A DNA stretch of 64,000 bases from Sphingopyxis sp. OAS728 (lineage in GTDB: Bacteria; Pseudomonadota; Alphaproteobacteria; Sphingomonadales; Sphingomonadaceae), in the NCBI RefSeq assembly GCF_014873485.1, contig NZ_JADBDT010000001.1, positions 2,852,001-2,916,000 on the forward strand. Direction: 5' to 3'. The notes under the pieces are model-generated. The model was given only the letters and a program-made list of their open reading frames with translations. It had not been told where the DNA came from and did no database searches. A program made the position numbers and the translations under genes. This document shows, piece by piece, positions 1-8,580 of this stretch. The first letter of the stretch is position 1. Each line of letters opens with the position of its first letter.

Positions 1-184
1 GGGTGAAACCGCGCGATGCGGCTTCCATGCGGGTTGCGATGGCGAGGCCGGCGGCGTCGTCCTTCGCGCTGTTGATGCGCTTGCCGCTCGACAGGCGTTC
101 CATCGCCTGCGACTGCATTTGGTTGGCAACGCGCGAGCTATTCTGGGCGCGAAGCGCGCTCACATTGGTGTTGATGACAGTCAT
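1..184 (-). CDS. Flagellin, N-terminal fragment (cut by window edge)
   Basis: Only the first 61 codons are inside the window. They begin [19 protein letters not shown] and continue with an [19 protein letters not shown] stretch, the conserved D0/D1 N-terminus of bacterial flagellin. The protein is exported by the flagellar type III system and polymerises into the filament. The ATG at 184 is preceded on the minus strand by a good Shine-Dalgarno (GGAAAGGA). The gene faces away from fliE, and a minus-strand terminator-like hairpin (293-327) lies upstream, so its own promoter should fall within about 185-292. No sigma-54 element with correct spacing was found there. Confidence 0.93.
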   Translation of the reverse strand, partial: MTVINTNVSALRAQNSSRVANQMQSQAMERLSSGKRINSAKDDAAGLAIATRMEAASRGFT

Positions 185-292
185 CTTTGTTCCTTTCCGG
201 CCTCGATGGCCATTCCCGTGATGTGAGGGCTCGAGGAGCGGTCACGGAAAGCAGTAACGGCGGACCGAGAGGGCGATTAAGCGCACCCCGTC

Positions 293-327
293 AAAAAAAC
301 GCCGACGCCGCCTGAAAGGCCGGCGTT
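293..327 (-). terminator. Rho-independent terminator-like hairpin between flagellin and fliE
   Basis: AACGCCG (298-304) pairs perfectly with CGGCGTT (321-327). An inner GCCT/AGGC stem (310-313 with 317-320) closes a GAA loop, and a 5-nt bulge lies between the stems. On the minus strand the hairpin is followed by seven T residues (299-293). It would stop leftward transcription before the flagellin gene, probably insulating it from antisense transcription of the fliE side, or acting as an attenuator. Confidence 0.5.
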
Positions 328-366
328 CATGCCATCAATTATCTGAAAACAAGCCATATATTTTTT

Positions 367-382
367 TGGCACGCGCTTTGCA
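367..382 (+). promoter_or_regulatory. Sigma-54 promoter of fliE operon
   Basis: TGGCACGCGCTTTGCA matches the RpoN consensus (TGGCAC-N5-TTGCW), with GG at 368-369 and GC at 380-381, exactly 12 bases apart. Transcription should start near 393-394. That excludes an in-frame ATG at 394 as a normal ribosome-dependent start and favours the fliE start at 433. Confidence 0.88.
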
Positions 383-432
383 TTACTCTTTGCGTGCGGC
401 ACGTCGCCGCCGTCAGGACGGATGAAAAAGCA

Positions 433-786
433 ATGAGCACGATTGACCCGAGCCGGCTGCTGCAGATGCGCAGTTCGATCCTCAATCAGAACCAGGCGCT
501 GCAGCGCGCCGCGGGCCGCGGCGGCATCGGCGGGGCCGAAGGCGGCGTCGGCGGCGCGGGTGGTACCCCCGATTTCGGCGCCGCGATCAACAATGCGCTG
601 CAACAGGTCAACGCCCAGCAGTCGAAGGCGAGCCAGATCAGCGAAGCCTATGAGCGCGGCGACACGCACGACATCGTCAGCGTGATGATCGAACGCCAGA
701 AAGCCTCGCTCGGCTTCGAAACCACCCTGCAAGTCCGCAACAAGCTGCTGTCCGCCTATCGCGACATCATGAACATGCCGGTGTAA
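433..786 (+). CDS. fliE: Flagellar hook-basal body complex protein FliE
   Basis: 117 aa; starts MSTIDPSRLLQMRSSI. FliE is the adaptor between the MS ring and the proximal rod. The C-terminal half is the recognisable part: a helical segment around MIERQKASLGFETTLQVRN ending in LSAYRDIMNMPV, typical of the family. The N-terminal part contains a Gly-rich linker at about residues 28-50. An in-frame ATG 13 codons upstream (394) was rejected because it coincides with the predicted sigma-54 transcription start. First gene of the long fliE-fliS run; fliF follows after 3 bases. Confidence 0.92.
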   Translation: MSTIDPSRLLQMRSSILNQNQALQRAAGRGGIGGAEGGVGGAGGTPDFGAAINNALQQVNAQQSKASQISEAYERGDTHDIVSVMIERQKASLGFETTLQVRNKLLSAYRDIMNMPV

Positions 787-789
787 TCC

Positions 790-2454
790 ATGGCCGAGAC
801 CCAGATCCTTACCCCCGTCCCCAACATGGACGACGGCAACGCGAACCGCCTCCCCGCCCCCGTCCTGGGCGGCCGGCTCGCTCCGCTGACCGGCTTCTTC
901 CGTCAGCCGGCGGTGCAGCGCGCGCTGCCCGCGATCGCGATGACCTCGGCGATCGGTATCGCCGCGCTCGCCTATTTCACGATGCAGGCGGCGCCGCAGG
1001 CGCAGCTGTTCGCCGGGCTCGACGACAGCGACAAGGCTGCCGTCGCCGACGCGCTGCAAACGCAGGGCATCGGCCACAGCATCGATCCGACCACCGGCGC
1101 GCTGACCGTCGACGCCGACAAGCTGCATCAGGCGCGCATCGCGCTCGCCGGACAGGGCCTGCCCAAGGCGGCGCCGAGCGGCGACAGCCTGATCGCCGCG
1201 CTCCCCATGGGATCGAGCCGCGCGATCGAAGGCGAAGCGCTGCGTTCCGCACGCGAAGCCGACCTGTCGCGCACGATCGAAACGATCGACGCGGTCAAGA
1301 GCGCGCGCGTCCATGTCGCCGCCGCCGAGCCCAGCCTGTTCGTCCGCGAAGACAAGCCGGCGACCGCTTCGGTCATGCTCACGCTGCAGAACGGCCGTTC
1401 GCTTTCCGACGGCCAGGTGCAGGCGATCCGTTTCCTCGTCGCCTCGTCGGTCCCCGGCATGAATGCCGACCAGGTGTCGGTGATCGACCAGCGCGGCGCG
1501 CTGCTGTCGGACACCGCATCGGGCAGCGACATGAAGGCGTTCCAGCTCCAGCTGCAGGTCGAGGACCGCTTCCGCCGCGCGCTCGACACCTTGCTCGGCC
1601 CGATGCTCGGCGCCGGCAATTATACCGTCGAGGTCCACGCCGACGTCGACATGTCCGAAAGCCAGGCGACGCGCGAAAGCTTCCCCGAGAATGATCGCGC
1701 GCTCACCAGCGAGCAGATCACGCGTTCGACCAGCGGCACGAGCGCCCCGGCCGTCGGCATCCCCGGCGCGCTGTCGAACCAGCCGCCGCAGGCGACCACC
1801 ATCACCGCGACCGGCCCGCAGCCGGTCCCCGCCGGTGCGCCCCCGGCGCCCGGCACCGAGAGCAACGAGAACGCCGCGCGCGCCTATGAAGTCGGCCGCG
1901 AAATTTCGGTGACGCATTCGCCGCAGGGCAAGCTGCGCCGCGTCTCGGTCGCCGTCGCGCTCAACCAGGGCAAGAAGGCACTGACGCAGGCCGACCTCAC
2001 CAAGATCGACAATCTGGTGAAGGGCGCAATCGGTTATGACGCGACGCGCGGCGATCTGGTTGCGATCAACCAGCGCCCGTTCGCCCTCGTCGAAGACACC
2101 TCGCCCGCCTTCTACGATCAGGGCTGGTTCCTGCCGCTGGTCAAGCAGGTCGGCGCGATCCTCGCCGCGCTGCTCGCCTTCCTGTTCATCGGTCGCCCGA
2201 TGATCCGCGCCGCCAAGGAGCGCGCCGCGAAACGCATAGCGCAGAATCAGGAACTCGAAGCCTCGCTGCTCGCCGCCACCGACCGCCCGGCACTTTCCAG
2301 TGGTCAGGGCGGCCGCGAAATCACCCTCGAGATGATCGAGCAGGCCCCGAGCTATGAAGCGCGCGCCAACCTCGTCCGCGCCTTCGTCCGCCAGGACTCG
2401 GCACGCGCCGCGCTCGTCGTCCGCCACCTGATGCAGGAGGGCGCCCGTGCCTGA
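790..2454 (+). CDS. fliF: Flagellar MS-ring protein FliF
   Basis: 554 aa, normal for the family. FliF forms the inner-membrane MS ring that holds the rod and the C-ring. An N-terminal membrane segment lies at about residues 45-65 (ALPAIAMTSAIGIAALAYF). The YscJ/FliF ring-building domain follows with ARVHVAAAEPSLFVREDKP. A low-complexity Pro/Ala loop lies near residues 310-355, and a second membrane segment near residues 450-475 ends in LFIGRPMIRAAKE. The C-terminal tail (SYEARANLVRAFVRQDSARA) is the FliG-binding region. The stop overlaps the fliG GTG start by 8 bases, suggesting translational coupling. Confidence 0.97.
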   Translation: MAETQILTPVPNMDDGNANRLPAPVLGGRLAPLTGFFRQPAVQRALPAIAMTSAIGIAALAYFTMQAAPQAQLFAGLDDSDKAAVADALQTQGIGHSIDPTTGALTVDADKLHQARIALAGQGLPKAAPSGDSLIAALPMGSSRAIEGEALRSAREADLSRTIETIDAVKSARVHVAAAEPSLFVREDKPATASVMLTLQNGRSLSDGQVQAIRFLVASSVPGMNADQVSVIDQRGALLSDTASGSDMKAFQLQLQVEDRFRRALDTLLGPMLGAGNYTVEVHADVDMSESQATRESFPENDRALTSEQITRSTSGTSAPAVGIPGALSNQPPQATTITATGPQPVPAGAPPAPGTESNENAARAYEVGREISVTHSPQGKLRRVSVAVALNQGKKALTQADLTKIDNLVKGAIGYDATRGDLVAINQRPFALVEDTSPAFYDQGWFLPLVKQVGAILAALLAFLFIGRPMIRAAKERAAKRIAQNQELEASLLAATDRPALSSGQGGREITLEMIEQAPSYEARANLVRAFVRQDSARAALVVRHLMQEGARA

Positions 2455-3478
2455 GGTTGCCGAACTCGATAAAGCGCCCGTCATGCCCGCGATCGAAGGA
2501 TCGGCCGCCGCCGCCATCCTGCTGATGCTGCTCGACGAAAGCGAAGCCGCGACTATCCTGAAGCAGCTCGGTCCCGAAGAGGTCCGCCAGCTCGCGAAGG
2601 CGATGTTCGACACCGCGAACGCCAGCGAGCAGCAGATCGGCCAGGCGCTCGACCGTTTCGTGACGCGCAGCCGCGACGTCAGCGCGCTCGCGATCGGCGC
2701 CGACACGCGCATCCGCACCGTGATCAACGAAGCCGTCGGCAACGTCCGCGCCGACAATATCCTCGCCGCCGTGGCGCCGCAGCGGAGCGCCGCGTCGCTC
2801 GAAATGCTACGCTGGATGGACGTCGACGCGATCAGCGGGCTGCTCGCGAGCGAACATCCGCAGGTCGGCGCATTGATCCTTTCGGTGCTCGTCCCCGACG
2901 TCGCCGCGCGCGCGATCGAAACGCTCGACGAAGTGTTGCAGGCCGATCTGGTGCTGCGTGCTGCGATGCTGACCTCGGTCCCCGCCGCGGCGATCGAGGA
3001 TCTCGAAGCGGTGCTCGCGAGCGCCAACGTCGACGGCCAGCGCGTCGCCAAGCAGGCGATCGGCGGCCCGAGCGACGTCGCCAAGATCATGAAGAAAATG
3101 CCGAAGCAGCTTTCGGAGCGCACGCTCCGCTCGCTGAAGAAGCATGACCGCATCCTCGCCCAGACGATCGAGGAAGAAATGTTCATCTTCGAAAATCTGC
3201 GCGACCTCGACAAGAAGAGCCTCAGCAGCGTGCTGCGCTCGGTCGACGCCGCCCAGCTCGCGATCGCGCTCAAGGGCGCCGACGAAGAGATGGTCGACAT
3301 GTGCCTTGCCACCATGTCGCAGCGCGCCGCCGAAACGATCCGCGACGAAATGGCCGAAATGACGATGGTCAAGCGCGCCGATGTCGACGATGCGCAAAAG
3401 AGCGTGATGCAGATCGTCCGCCAGATGGCGGCGGCCGGCGAAATCATGATCGCGGGCGGCGGCGACGACTATGTCTGA
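2447..3478 (+). CDS. fliG: Flagellar motor switch protein FliG
   Basis: 343 aa; GTG start inside the end of fliF. FliG sits on the MS ring and transmits torque and direction changes. The EHPQ motif of the middle domain is present (LASEHPQVGALILSVL). The C-terminal torque helix with alternating charges is intact (DLDKKSLSSVLRSVDAAQLA), followed by ALKGADEEM and the conserved end GEIMIAGGGDDYV. The gene overlaps fliH by 8 bases. Nothing in the protein suggests loss of torque function. Confidence 0.97.
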   Translation: MPEVAELDKAPVMPAIEGSAAAAILLMLLDESEAATILKQLGPEEVRQLAKAMFDTANASEQQIGQALDRFVTRSRDVSALAIGADTRIRTVINEAVGNVRADNILAAVAPQRSAASLEMLRWMDVDAISGLLASEHPQVGALILSVLVPDVAARAIETLDEVLQADLVLRAAMLTSVPAAAIEDLEAVLASANVDGQRVAKQAIGGPSDVAKIMKKMPKQLSERTLRSLKKHDRILAQTIEEEMFIFENLRDLDKKSLSSVLRSVDAAQLAIALKGADEEMVDMCLATMSQRAAETIRDEMAEMTMVKRADVDDAQKSVMQIVRQMAAAGEIMIAGGGDDYV

Positions 3479-4073
3479 TCGCGCGTCCGAAAACGGCTTC
3501 GCGCCCGTCTCGCTCGCCGATGCAATGGCGCGCAGCAGCGGCTTTCGCCCGATGGTCTTCGCACCCGCGGCAACCATGGCGCAGGTAGCGGAGCATGAAA
3601 GCCTCGACGAGCTCGACCTCGACGATCCCTTCGCGCTCGGTCTCGCCGAAGGCCAGCGCCTTGCCGAAGCCGCCTTCGTCACCGAGCGTCACCAGCTCCT
3701 CACCCTGCTCGCCGGCGCCGAAGCGCTGCAGGACGAGCCGAGCGAAGAACTCGCACAGCTGATCGCCGAAACCGTCGAGCGGCTCGTCCGCCAGATCGTC
3801 GCGACCGCGCCGATCGACACCGAATGGCTGCAGGCGCAGGCCGAGACCGCCGCCGCGATGGTCGCCGATGCCGACAAGGCGCGCACCCTGTGGGTTCATC
3901 CCGACGACGCTGCGCTGCTCGCCGACGCGCCGCTGGCGATGGCGGTCGAGAGCGACGCCGCGATGATGCGCGGCACCGTCCGCCTCGAAACCTCGACCGG
4001 CTGGATCGAACATGGTCGCGCCGTCTATCTCGACGAGCTGCGCACCGCGCTCGGCACCGGAGAGGCCGCATGA
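3471..4073 (+). CDS. fliH: Flagellar assembly protein FliH
   Basis: 200 aa, starting MSDRASENGFAPVSLADAMA. FliH dimers bind the N-terminus of the export ATPase FliI and tether it to the export gate and C-ring. Sequence identity in this family is weak, so the call rests on position between fliG and fliI, the length, and the acidic helical middle (ERHQLLTLLAGAEALQDEP) followed by a compact C-terminal domain containing VHPDDAALL, a typical FliH/HrpE element. Overlaps fliG by 8 bases and fliI by an ATGA. Confidence 0.85.
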   Translation: MSDRASENGFAPVSLADAMARSSGFRPMVFAPAATMAQVAEHESLDELDLDDPFALGLAEGQRLAEAAFVTERHQLLTLLAGAEALQDEPSEELAQLIAETVERLVRQIVATAPIDTEWLQAQAETAAAMVADADKARTLWVHPDDAALLADAPLAMAVESDAAMMRGTVRLETSTGWIEHGRAVYLDELRTALGTGEAA

Positions 4074-5401
4074 CGCGCCGCCTCGCCATGAGCGCGCAGC
4101 AGCTGCTCGACCCTGTCGACCTGACGGGCGCCAGCCCGCGCCGCATCGGCACGCTCGTCGCGCACGAGGGCATCATGCTCGAAGTGTCGGGTTTCCCGCA
4201 GCCACTGGGCAGCAACGTCCGCATCAAGTCGGCCGACAATGATTATGTCTATGGCGAAGTCGTCGGCTTCCGCGGCCACCGCAGCCTCGTCCTGCCCTTC
4301 GACATGAACAAGCCGCTGGTCACCGGCGCGCCGGTCGAACCGCATGGCGCCAGCTCGATGGTTCCCGTCGGCAAGGCGCTGCTCGGCCGCATCATGGACG
4401 CACAGGGCAATCCGCTCGACGGCCGTCCGGCGATCAAGTCGCAATTCCAGTGGCCGCTCGCCGGCCGCAAGGTCAATCCGCTGCGCCGCGGCCGCGTCAC
4501 CAAGCCGCTCAACATGGGCGTGCGCGCGATCAACGGGCTGCTCACCGTCGGCGAAGGCCAGCGCGTCGCGATCATCGCGGGCTCGGGCGTCGGCAAATCG
4601 GTGCTGATGGGCCAGATGATCGCGGGCACCGAATGCGATGTCATCGTCGTCGGGCTGATCGGCGAACGTAGCCGCGAGGTCAGCGATTTCGTCGAAACCA
4701 AATTGCCCCCCGAAGTCCGCAAGAAATCGGTGGTCGTCGCGGTTCCCGCCGACCACCCGCCCTTGCTCCGCCTGCGCGCCGCGATGCGCGCGACCGCGAT
4801 CGCCGAAGCGTTCCGCGCCGAGGGCAAGAAGGTCTTGCTGCTGATCGACAGCCTGACCCGCGTCGCGCATGCGCAGCGCGAGATCGGACTGACGCTGGGC
4901 GAACCGCCGACGATGAAGGGTTATCCGCCGTCGGTCTTCGCGCTGATCCCCTCGCTGTGCGAACGCGCCGGCATCGACCGCGTCACCGGCGGCTCGGTTA
5001 CCGCACTCTACACCGTGCTCGCCGATGGCGGCGACATCGACGACCCCGTCGTCGACAGCGCGCGCGCGATCGTCGACGGCCATATCATCCTGTCGCGCCA
5101 GCTCGCCGAACAGGGCGTCTATCCCGCGATCGACGTCGCGCGTTCGCTGTCGCGCACGATGGTCGATTCGGTCGATCCCGAGCATGCCGCTGCCGCCGCG
5201 CGCTTCCGCCAGCTGTGGTCGGTCTATGAAGAGAATCGCGATCTGATGCTGATGGGCGCCTATGTCGCCGGCGCCGATCCGGTGCTCGACACCGCCATTG
5301 CGCGCCACGCCGACCAGATCGCCTTCGTGTCGCAGCCTGCCAAGGCGCAGGTCGATTTTTCGAATTCCCGCCAAGCCCTGATTGAAGGATATTCCGCATG
5401 A
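4070..5401 (+). CDS. fliI: Flagellum-specific ATP synthase FliI
   Basis: 443 aa. FliI is the hexameric ATPase that prepares export substrates for the type III gate. The Walker A motif AGSGVGKS is at residues 170-177, Walker B LLLID at 256-260, followed by the conserved SLTRVAHAQREIGLTLGEPP. The reading frame is open further upstream, but the ATG at 4070 forms an ATGA overlap with the fliH stop and begins MTRRLAMSAQQLL, so it is taken as the start. Downstream fliJ overlaps by 4 bases. Confidence 0.96.
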   Translation: MTRRLAMSAQQLLDPVDLTGASPRRIGTLVAHEGIMLEVSGFPQPLGSNVRIKSADNDYVYGEVVGFRGHRSLVLPFDMNKPLVTGAPVEPHGASSMVPVGKALLGRIMDAQGNPLDGRPAIKSQFQWPLAGRKVNPLRRGRVTKPLNMGVRAINGLLTVGEGQRVAIIAGSGVGKSVLMGQMIAGTECDVIVVGLIGERSREVSDFVETKLPPEVRKKSVVVAVPADHPPLLRLRAAMRATAIAEAFRAEGKKVLLLIDSLTRVAHAQREIGLTLGEPPTMKGYPPSVFALIPSLCERAGIDRVTGGSVTALYTVLADGGDIDDPVVDSARAIVDGHIILSRQLAEQGVYPAIDVARSLSRTMVDSVDPEHAAAAARFRQLWSVYEENRDLMLMGAYVAGADPVLDTAIARHADQIAFVSQPAKAQVDFSNSRQALIEGYSA

Positions 5402-5844
5402 ACGCCCGTACCGCACGCCGCAAACGTATCATCCGCGTGCGCTCCGTCGAACATCAGATGGCGGAGGCCAATCTGGCGCGCGCCAATGGCGAACTCGCGA
5501 ACCTCGTCGAACTGGCGAAGCGGCTCGAAACGCTGCGCGTCGACCTCGCGATGGCGAAGGGTGCGGTCGCCGGCCGCGCGCTCAACTCGATCGGCGAGCT
5601 CGCGATGCGGCTCGACATCGCGCAGGAAAGCCTGACCGCACCGCTGAGCAACGCCAGCCAGCGCCGTGACCAGATGGGCGCGCTGGCGCAGAGCGCGATG
5701 GTCAAGGAAGAATCGGCGGTGCGCCTTTACGAACGCAGCCGCAAGTCGGCCGAAGTCGAACAAGAACGCCGCGAAGACGCCAACCGCCCGCACCGCCCGC
5801 GCGCCGGCATGCGCCTGCGCCTGATCGAAGGCGGCGCGTCATGA
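5398..5844 (+). CDS. fliJ: Flagellar export protein FliJ
   Basis: 148 aa. FliJ is a small coiled-coil stalk in the centre of the FliI hexamer and also escorts chaperones. The protein is almost entirely helical with heptad-like hydrophobics and many Arg/Glu/Ala residues (EHQMAEANLARANGELANLV). Primary sequence is poorly conserved in the family, so the assignment depends mainly on position between fliI and fliK, size and coiled-coil character. ATGA overlaps on both sides indicate coupled translation. Confidence 0.85.
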   Translation: MNARTARRKRIIRVRSVEHQMAEANLARANGELANLVELAKRLETLRVDLAMAKGAVAGRALNSIGELAMRLDIAQESLTAPLSNASQRRDQMGALAQSAMVKEESAVRLYERSRKSAEVEQERREDANRPHRPRAGMRLRLIEGGAS

Positions 5845-7010
5845 TGAGCGCGCCTTCCCTCCCCACCCCGCAGGGCGGCATGCCCGCGGGCTTCGCGACC
5901 TTCCTCGCCAACATCGGCCAGATCTCGGTCGATGGCGGCGAGGGCCCTAGCTTCGATCAGCTGCTCGCCGCAGCGCCGGTCGCGGCCGCGCCGGTTGCAG
6001 CTGCCGCTGCTACGACGATCAAGGTCGAGCAGGCGCTGCCCGTCGAGACCGCCACGCCGTCCGCCGACGTCCTGCCGGTCGAAAGCGATACGGCAACCGC
6101 AACCCCCGTCGTGAAGACCGCGCCGGTCGAAACCGACGCGGCCGCGGTGCTCGCCGCAAACCTGCTGATCGCGCTGAACGGCGCCGTCCCCGGCGCCGCG
6201 CCGGCGGCGAGCAAGCCGGTGCCTGCCGAAACCGGAACCGATGCCGAAGCCGCCGGTGCAGAGACAAGCGACGCCGTCGCAACGGCTCCCACCACGCCGA
6301 GCGCCAACCTCGCTGCCGTCGTAGCCGCGATCACCCCGCCGACGGCGGCGAAGCCCACCAAGCCGGTCGAAGCCGCACCGGTTCCCGCTGACACCAGCGC
6401 GGCGGCTCCCATTGCAGCGCGCCCGCGCGATGCCGCGACGCCGCTGCCGATCCTCGCCGGCGCCGAGCCGCAGACGGCCCGGCCCGCCGAGGCCACACCG
6501 TCGATCACGATCCTTTTCCCGCAGCCCACGGCGCATAGTTCCGCCCCGATCATCGATGCCGCCGCGCCAGTGCAACTCGCCGAACGCGTGCTCGACATGG
6601 ACAGCGACGGCGCGTGGATCGACCAGCTTGCGCGCGACATCGCCGCGACCAAGTCGGAGAGCGGCGACATCAGCTTTCGCCTGATGCCACGCCACCTCGG
6701 CCGCCTCGACGTCGCGATGCAAATGGGCGACGAGGGCGTCGCGCTGAAGATAGACACGCACCACGAAGCGACGGCGACGATCGTCACCGCCGCGGAGGGC
6801 CGCCTCGTCGACGAACTCCGCCAGCAGGGCGTCCGCGTCGCCGGCGCCGAAGTGACCTGCACGCCGGGCGAGACCGGGCGCCAGTCGCAAAGCCAGGGTC
6901 AGGGCCGCACCACCGCGCCCGATCCCAGCCACCTCATCGAAACCGCTACCGAACGCGCCGAGCCGCGCGACGAAGACCGCGCCGCCGACCGCCGCGGCCG
7001 CTTCGCCTGA
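5841..7010 (+). CDS. fliK: Flagellar hook-length control protein FliK
   Basis: 389 aa. FliK is a secreted molecular ruler that measures the hook and switches export from hook to filament substrates. The first 270 residues are Ala/Pro/Val-rich and low in complexity, as in many FliK proteins. The C-terminal Flg_hook domain is recognisable as ISFRLMPRHLGRLDVAMQMG and VDELRQQGVRVAGAEV. The ATG overlaps the fliJ stop. An 18-base gap separates it from fliL. Confidence 0.9.
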   Translation: MMSAPSLPTPQGGMPAGFATFLANIGQISVDGGEGPSFDQLLAAAPVAAAPVAAAAATTIKVEQALPVETATPSADVLPVESDTATATPVVKTAPVETDAAAVLAANLLIALNGAVPGAAPAASKPVPAETGTDAEAAGAETSDAVATAPTTPSANLAAVVAAITPPTAAKPTKPVEAAPVPADTSAAAPIAARPRDAATPLPILAGAEPQTARPAEATPSITILFPQPTAHSSAPIIDAAAPVQLAERVLDMDSDGAWIDQLARDIAATKSESGDISFRLMPRHLGRLDVAMQMGDEGVALKIDTHHEATATIVTAAEGRLVDELRQQGVRVAGAEVTCTPGETGRQSQSQGQGRTTAPDPSHLIETATERAEPRDEDRAADRRGRFA

Positions 7011-7027
7011 TCAGAAAGGGTCCTATC

Positions 7028-7636
7028 ATGGCCAAGGATAATGTTGTCGAAGGCGCCCCCAAGAAAAAGGGCAAGTTCAAGAAGCTGCTGTTCATCGGCG
7101 TCGGCGCGATCGCGCTGATCGGCGCGGGCGCCGGCGCGGGCATCTATTTCGGCGCGTTGTCGGCGCACGAGGCGAAGCCCGAGGATAATTATCCGAAACT
7201 CGTCCTGCGCAGCGAAGGCGAGCCCGAAGCGGCGGCCGAGGGCGAAGACAAGGAAGCGCCGCCGAAGGTCGGCACCGTGTCCGTCCCGAACGACAAATAT
7301 AAGGTCGACCCCAAGAAATATGAGATCACCTATTATCCGATCGCCGACAGCTTCACGACGAACCTCGCCGACGGATCGGGCTTCCTGCAGGTCGGTATCA
7401 GCCTTTCGACCTTCTATGACGGCAAGGTTATCAATAATATCAAACGGCAGGCTGTTCCGATCCGTTCGGTCGTGCTTATGGTGCTCGCCGAACAGGATCC
7501 GGCGTTGCTCTCCACATCACAAGGCAAGCAGCGGCTGCAGCGTCAGCTGACCGCCGCGATCAACGATGTGTTGCGCGACAAGGAAGGCTTCGGGGGTATC
7601 GACAATGTTTATTTCACGAGCCTGGTGATTCAGTGA
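7028..7636 (+). CDS. fliL: Flagellar basal body-associated protein FliL
   Basis: 202 aa. FliL is a bitopic inner-membrane protein that surrounds stators and modulates torque. A Lys-rich cytoplasmic start (MAKDNVVEGAPKKKGKFKK) precedes one membrane helix at about residues 22-44. The periplasmic stomatin-like FliL domain ends with DVLRDKEGFGGIDNVYFTSL. The longer open frame to 6614 is out-of-frame fliK sequence. The stop overlaps the fliM GTG by 4 bases. Confidence 0.93.
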   Translation: MAKDNVVEGAPKKKGKFKKLLFIGVGAIALIGAGAGAGIYFGALSAHEAKPEDNYPKLVLRSEGEPEAAAEGEDKEAPPKVGTVSVPNDKYKVDPKKYEITYYPIADSFTTNLADGSGFLQVGISLSTFYDGKVINNIKRQAVPIRSVVLMVLAEQDPALLSTSQGKQRLQRQLTAAINDVLRDKEGFGGIDNVYFTSLVIQ

Positions 7637-8580
7637 CCACCAGTGCCAAAACCGTCAAAGCCGTGAAGGCACCGGCCGCACCTGCACCCGCAGCTGCGGC
7701 CGCGCCTGCGGATACGAAGGAGTCGCTGCTGCTGCGCCGCGCGGCGGACGGCTATGCCTTCCCAGCGCTCGAAGGCGTCGCGAACCAGTTTGCGCGCAGC
7801 CTGCGCGACCTCATTCGCGCGCTCGGCGCGCCGGCGATCCAGATCGAGCGGTCGGGCGCCGAGCAGGTCAGCTTTGCCGAATGGAGCGCGTCGGCCGCGC
7901 CCGCGATCTTCTGGCGCTATCATGCGCCGCCGCTCAAGGGTCCGGTGATGCTCGCGGGCTCGCGCTCGCTGCTGCTCCAGCTCGTCGACATCTTCTATGG
8001 CGGCCGCGGCCAGCTCGCCGCCGAGCGCGAGGAACTGACCGACGCCGAGGATCGCTTCGCGGCGCGCCTCGGCCGCGACATCGGGTTGCAGCTCGCCGCC
8101 GCGTGGCGCGGCAAGCTCGCGATCGAACCCGAACTCGACTGCGTCACCAGCGACCCAGCCAAACTCGCCGCAGTGCGCGCCGACGATGAATTGTTCGTCC
8201 AGCGCTTCACGCTGCGTGGCGCCCCGTTCGAGGGACGGACGATTATGTGCGCCTATCCGGTCGCCGCGCTGCGCGGGATCGCGGGCGACGAGCTGCTTCC
8301 CGAAGCGCAGGTGGGCGGCACCGACCCGGCATGGGCCGGCGCGCTCGACAAGGCGCTGCGCGACGTGCGCATGCCCGTCCGCTCGGTTCTCGCGCGCCCC
8401 GAGATCAGCCTCGTCAAATTGCTCTCGCTCGAGGTCGGCGACATCATTCCGCTCAATATGCCGCGCCATGTGCCGGTGACCGTCGCCGGACGCAGCTTCG
8501 CGCTCGGCAGCATCGGCGAAGCCAATGGCAATGCCGCGATCATGATCGAACATATCGAAAAAGGACCCGACAATGACTGA
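7633..8580 (+). CDS. fliM: Flagellar motor switch protein FliM (no N-terminal CheY motif)
   Basis: 315 aa; GTG start overlapping the fliL stop. FliM links FliG to FliN in the C-ring and normally binds phospho-CheY through a short N-terminal LSQxEIDALL peptide. Here the first 30 residues are an Ala/Pro/Lys-rich linker with no such motif. The middle CheC-like domain has the expected FYGGRG element and the C-terminal SpoA domain is intact (LARPEISLVKLLSLEVGDIIP). Overlaps fliN by 8 bases. The family call is secure; response to CheY is in question. Confidence 0.93.
   Translation: MTTSAKTVKAVKAPAAPAPAAAAAPADTKESLLLRRAADGYAFPALEGVANQFARSLRDLIRALGAPAIQIERSGAEQVSFAEWSASAAPAIFWRYHAPPLKGPVMLAGSRSLLLQLVDIFYGGRGQLAAEREELTDAEDRFAARLGRDIGLQLAAAWRGKLAIEPELDCVTSDPAKLAAVRADDELFVQRFTLRGAPFEGRTIMCAYPVAALRGIAGDELLPEAQVGGTDPAWAGALDKALRDVRMPVRSVLARPEISLVKLLSLEVGDIIPLNMPRHVPVTVAGRSFALGSIGEANGNAAIMIEHIEKGPDND

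Noticed and set aside
185..290. Sigma-54 promoter for the flagellin gene
   Set aside because: The best GG...GC pair on the minus strand has 12 bases between the dinucleotides instead of 10, and lacks TGGCAC.
277..3447. 1056-codon open frame antisense to fliE-fliG
   Set aside because: The frame mirrors strong fliE, fliF and fliG coding on the plus strand; its protein is Ser/Arg-rich then His/Arg/Ala-rich with no family motif. An effect of GC-rich third positions.
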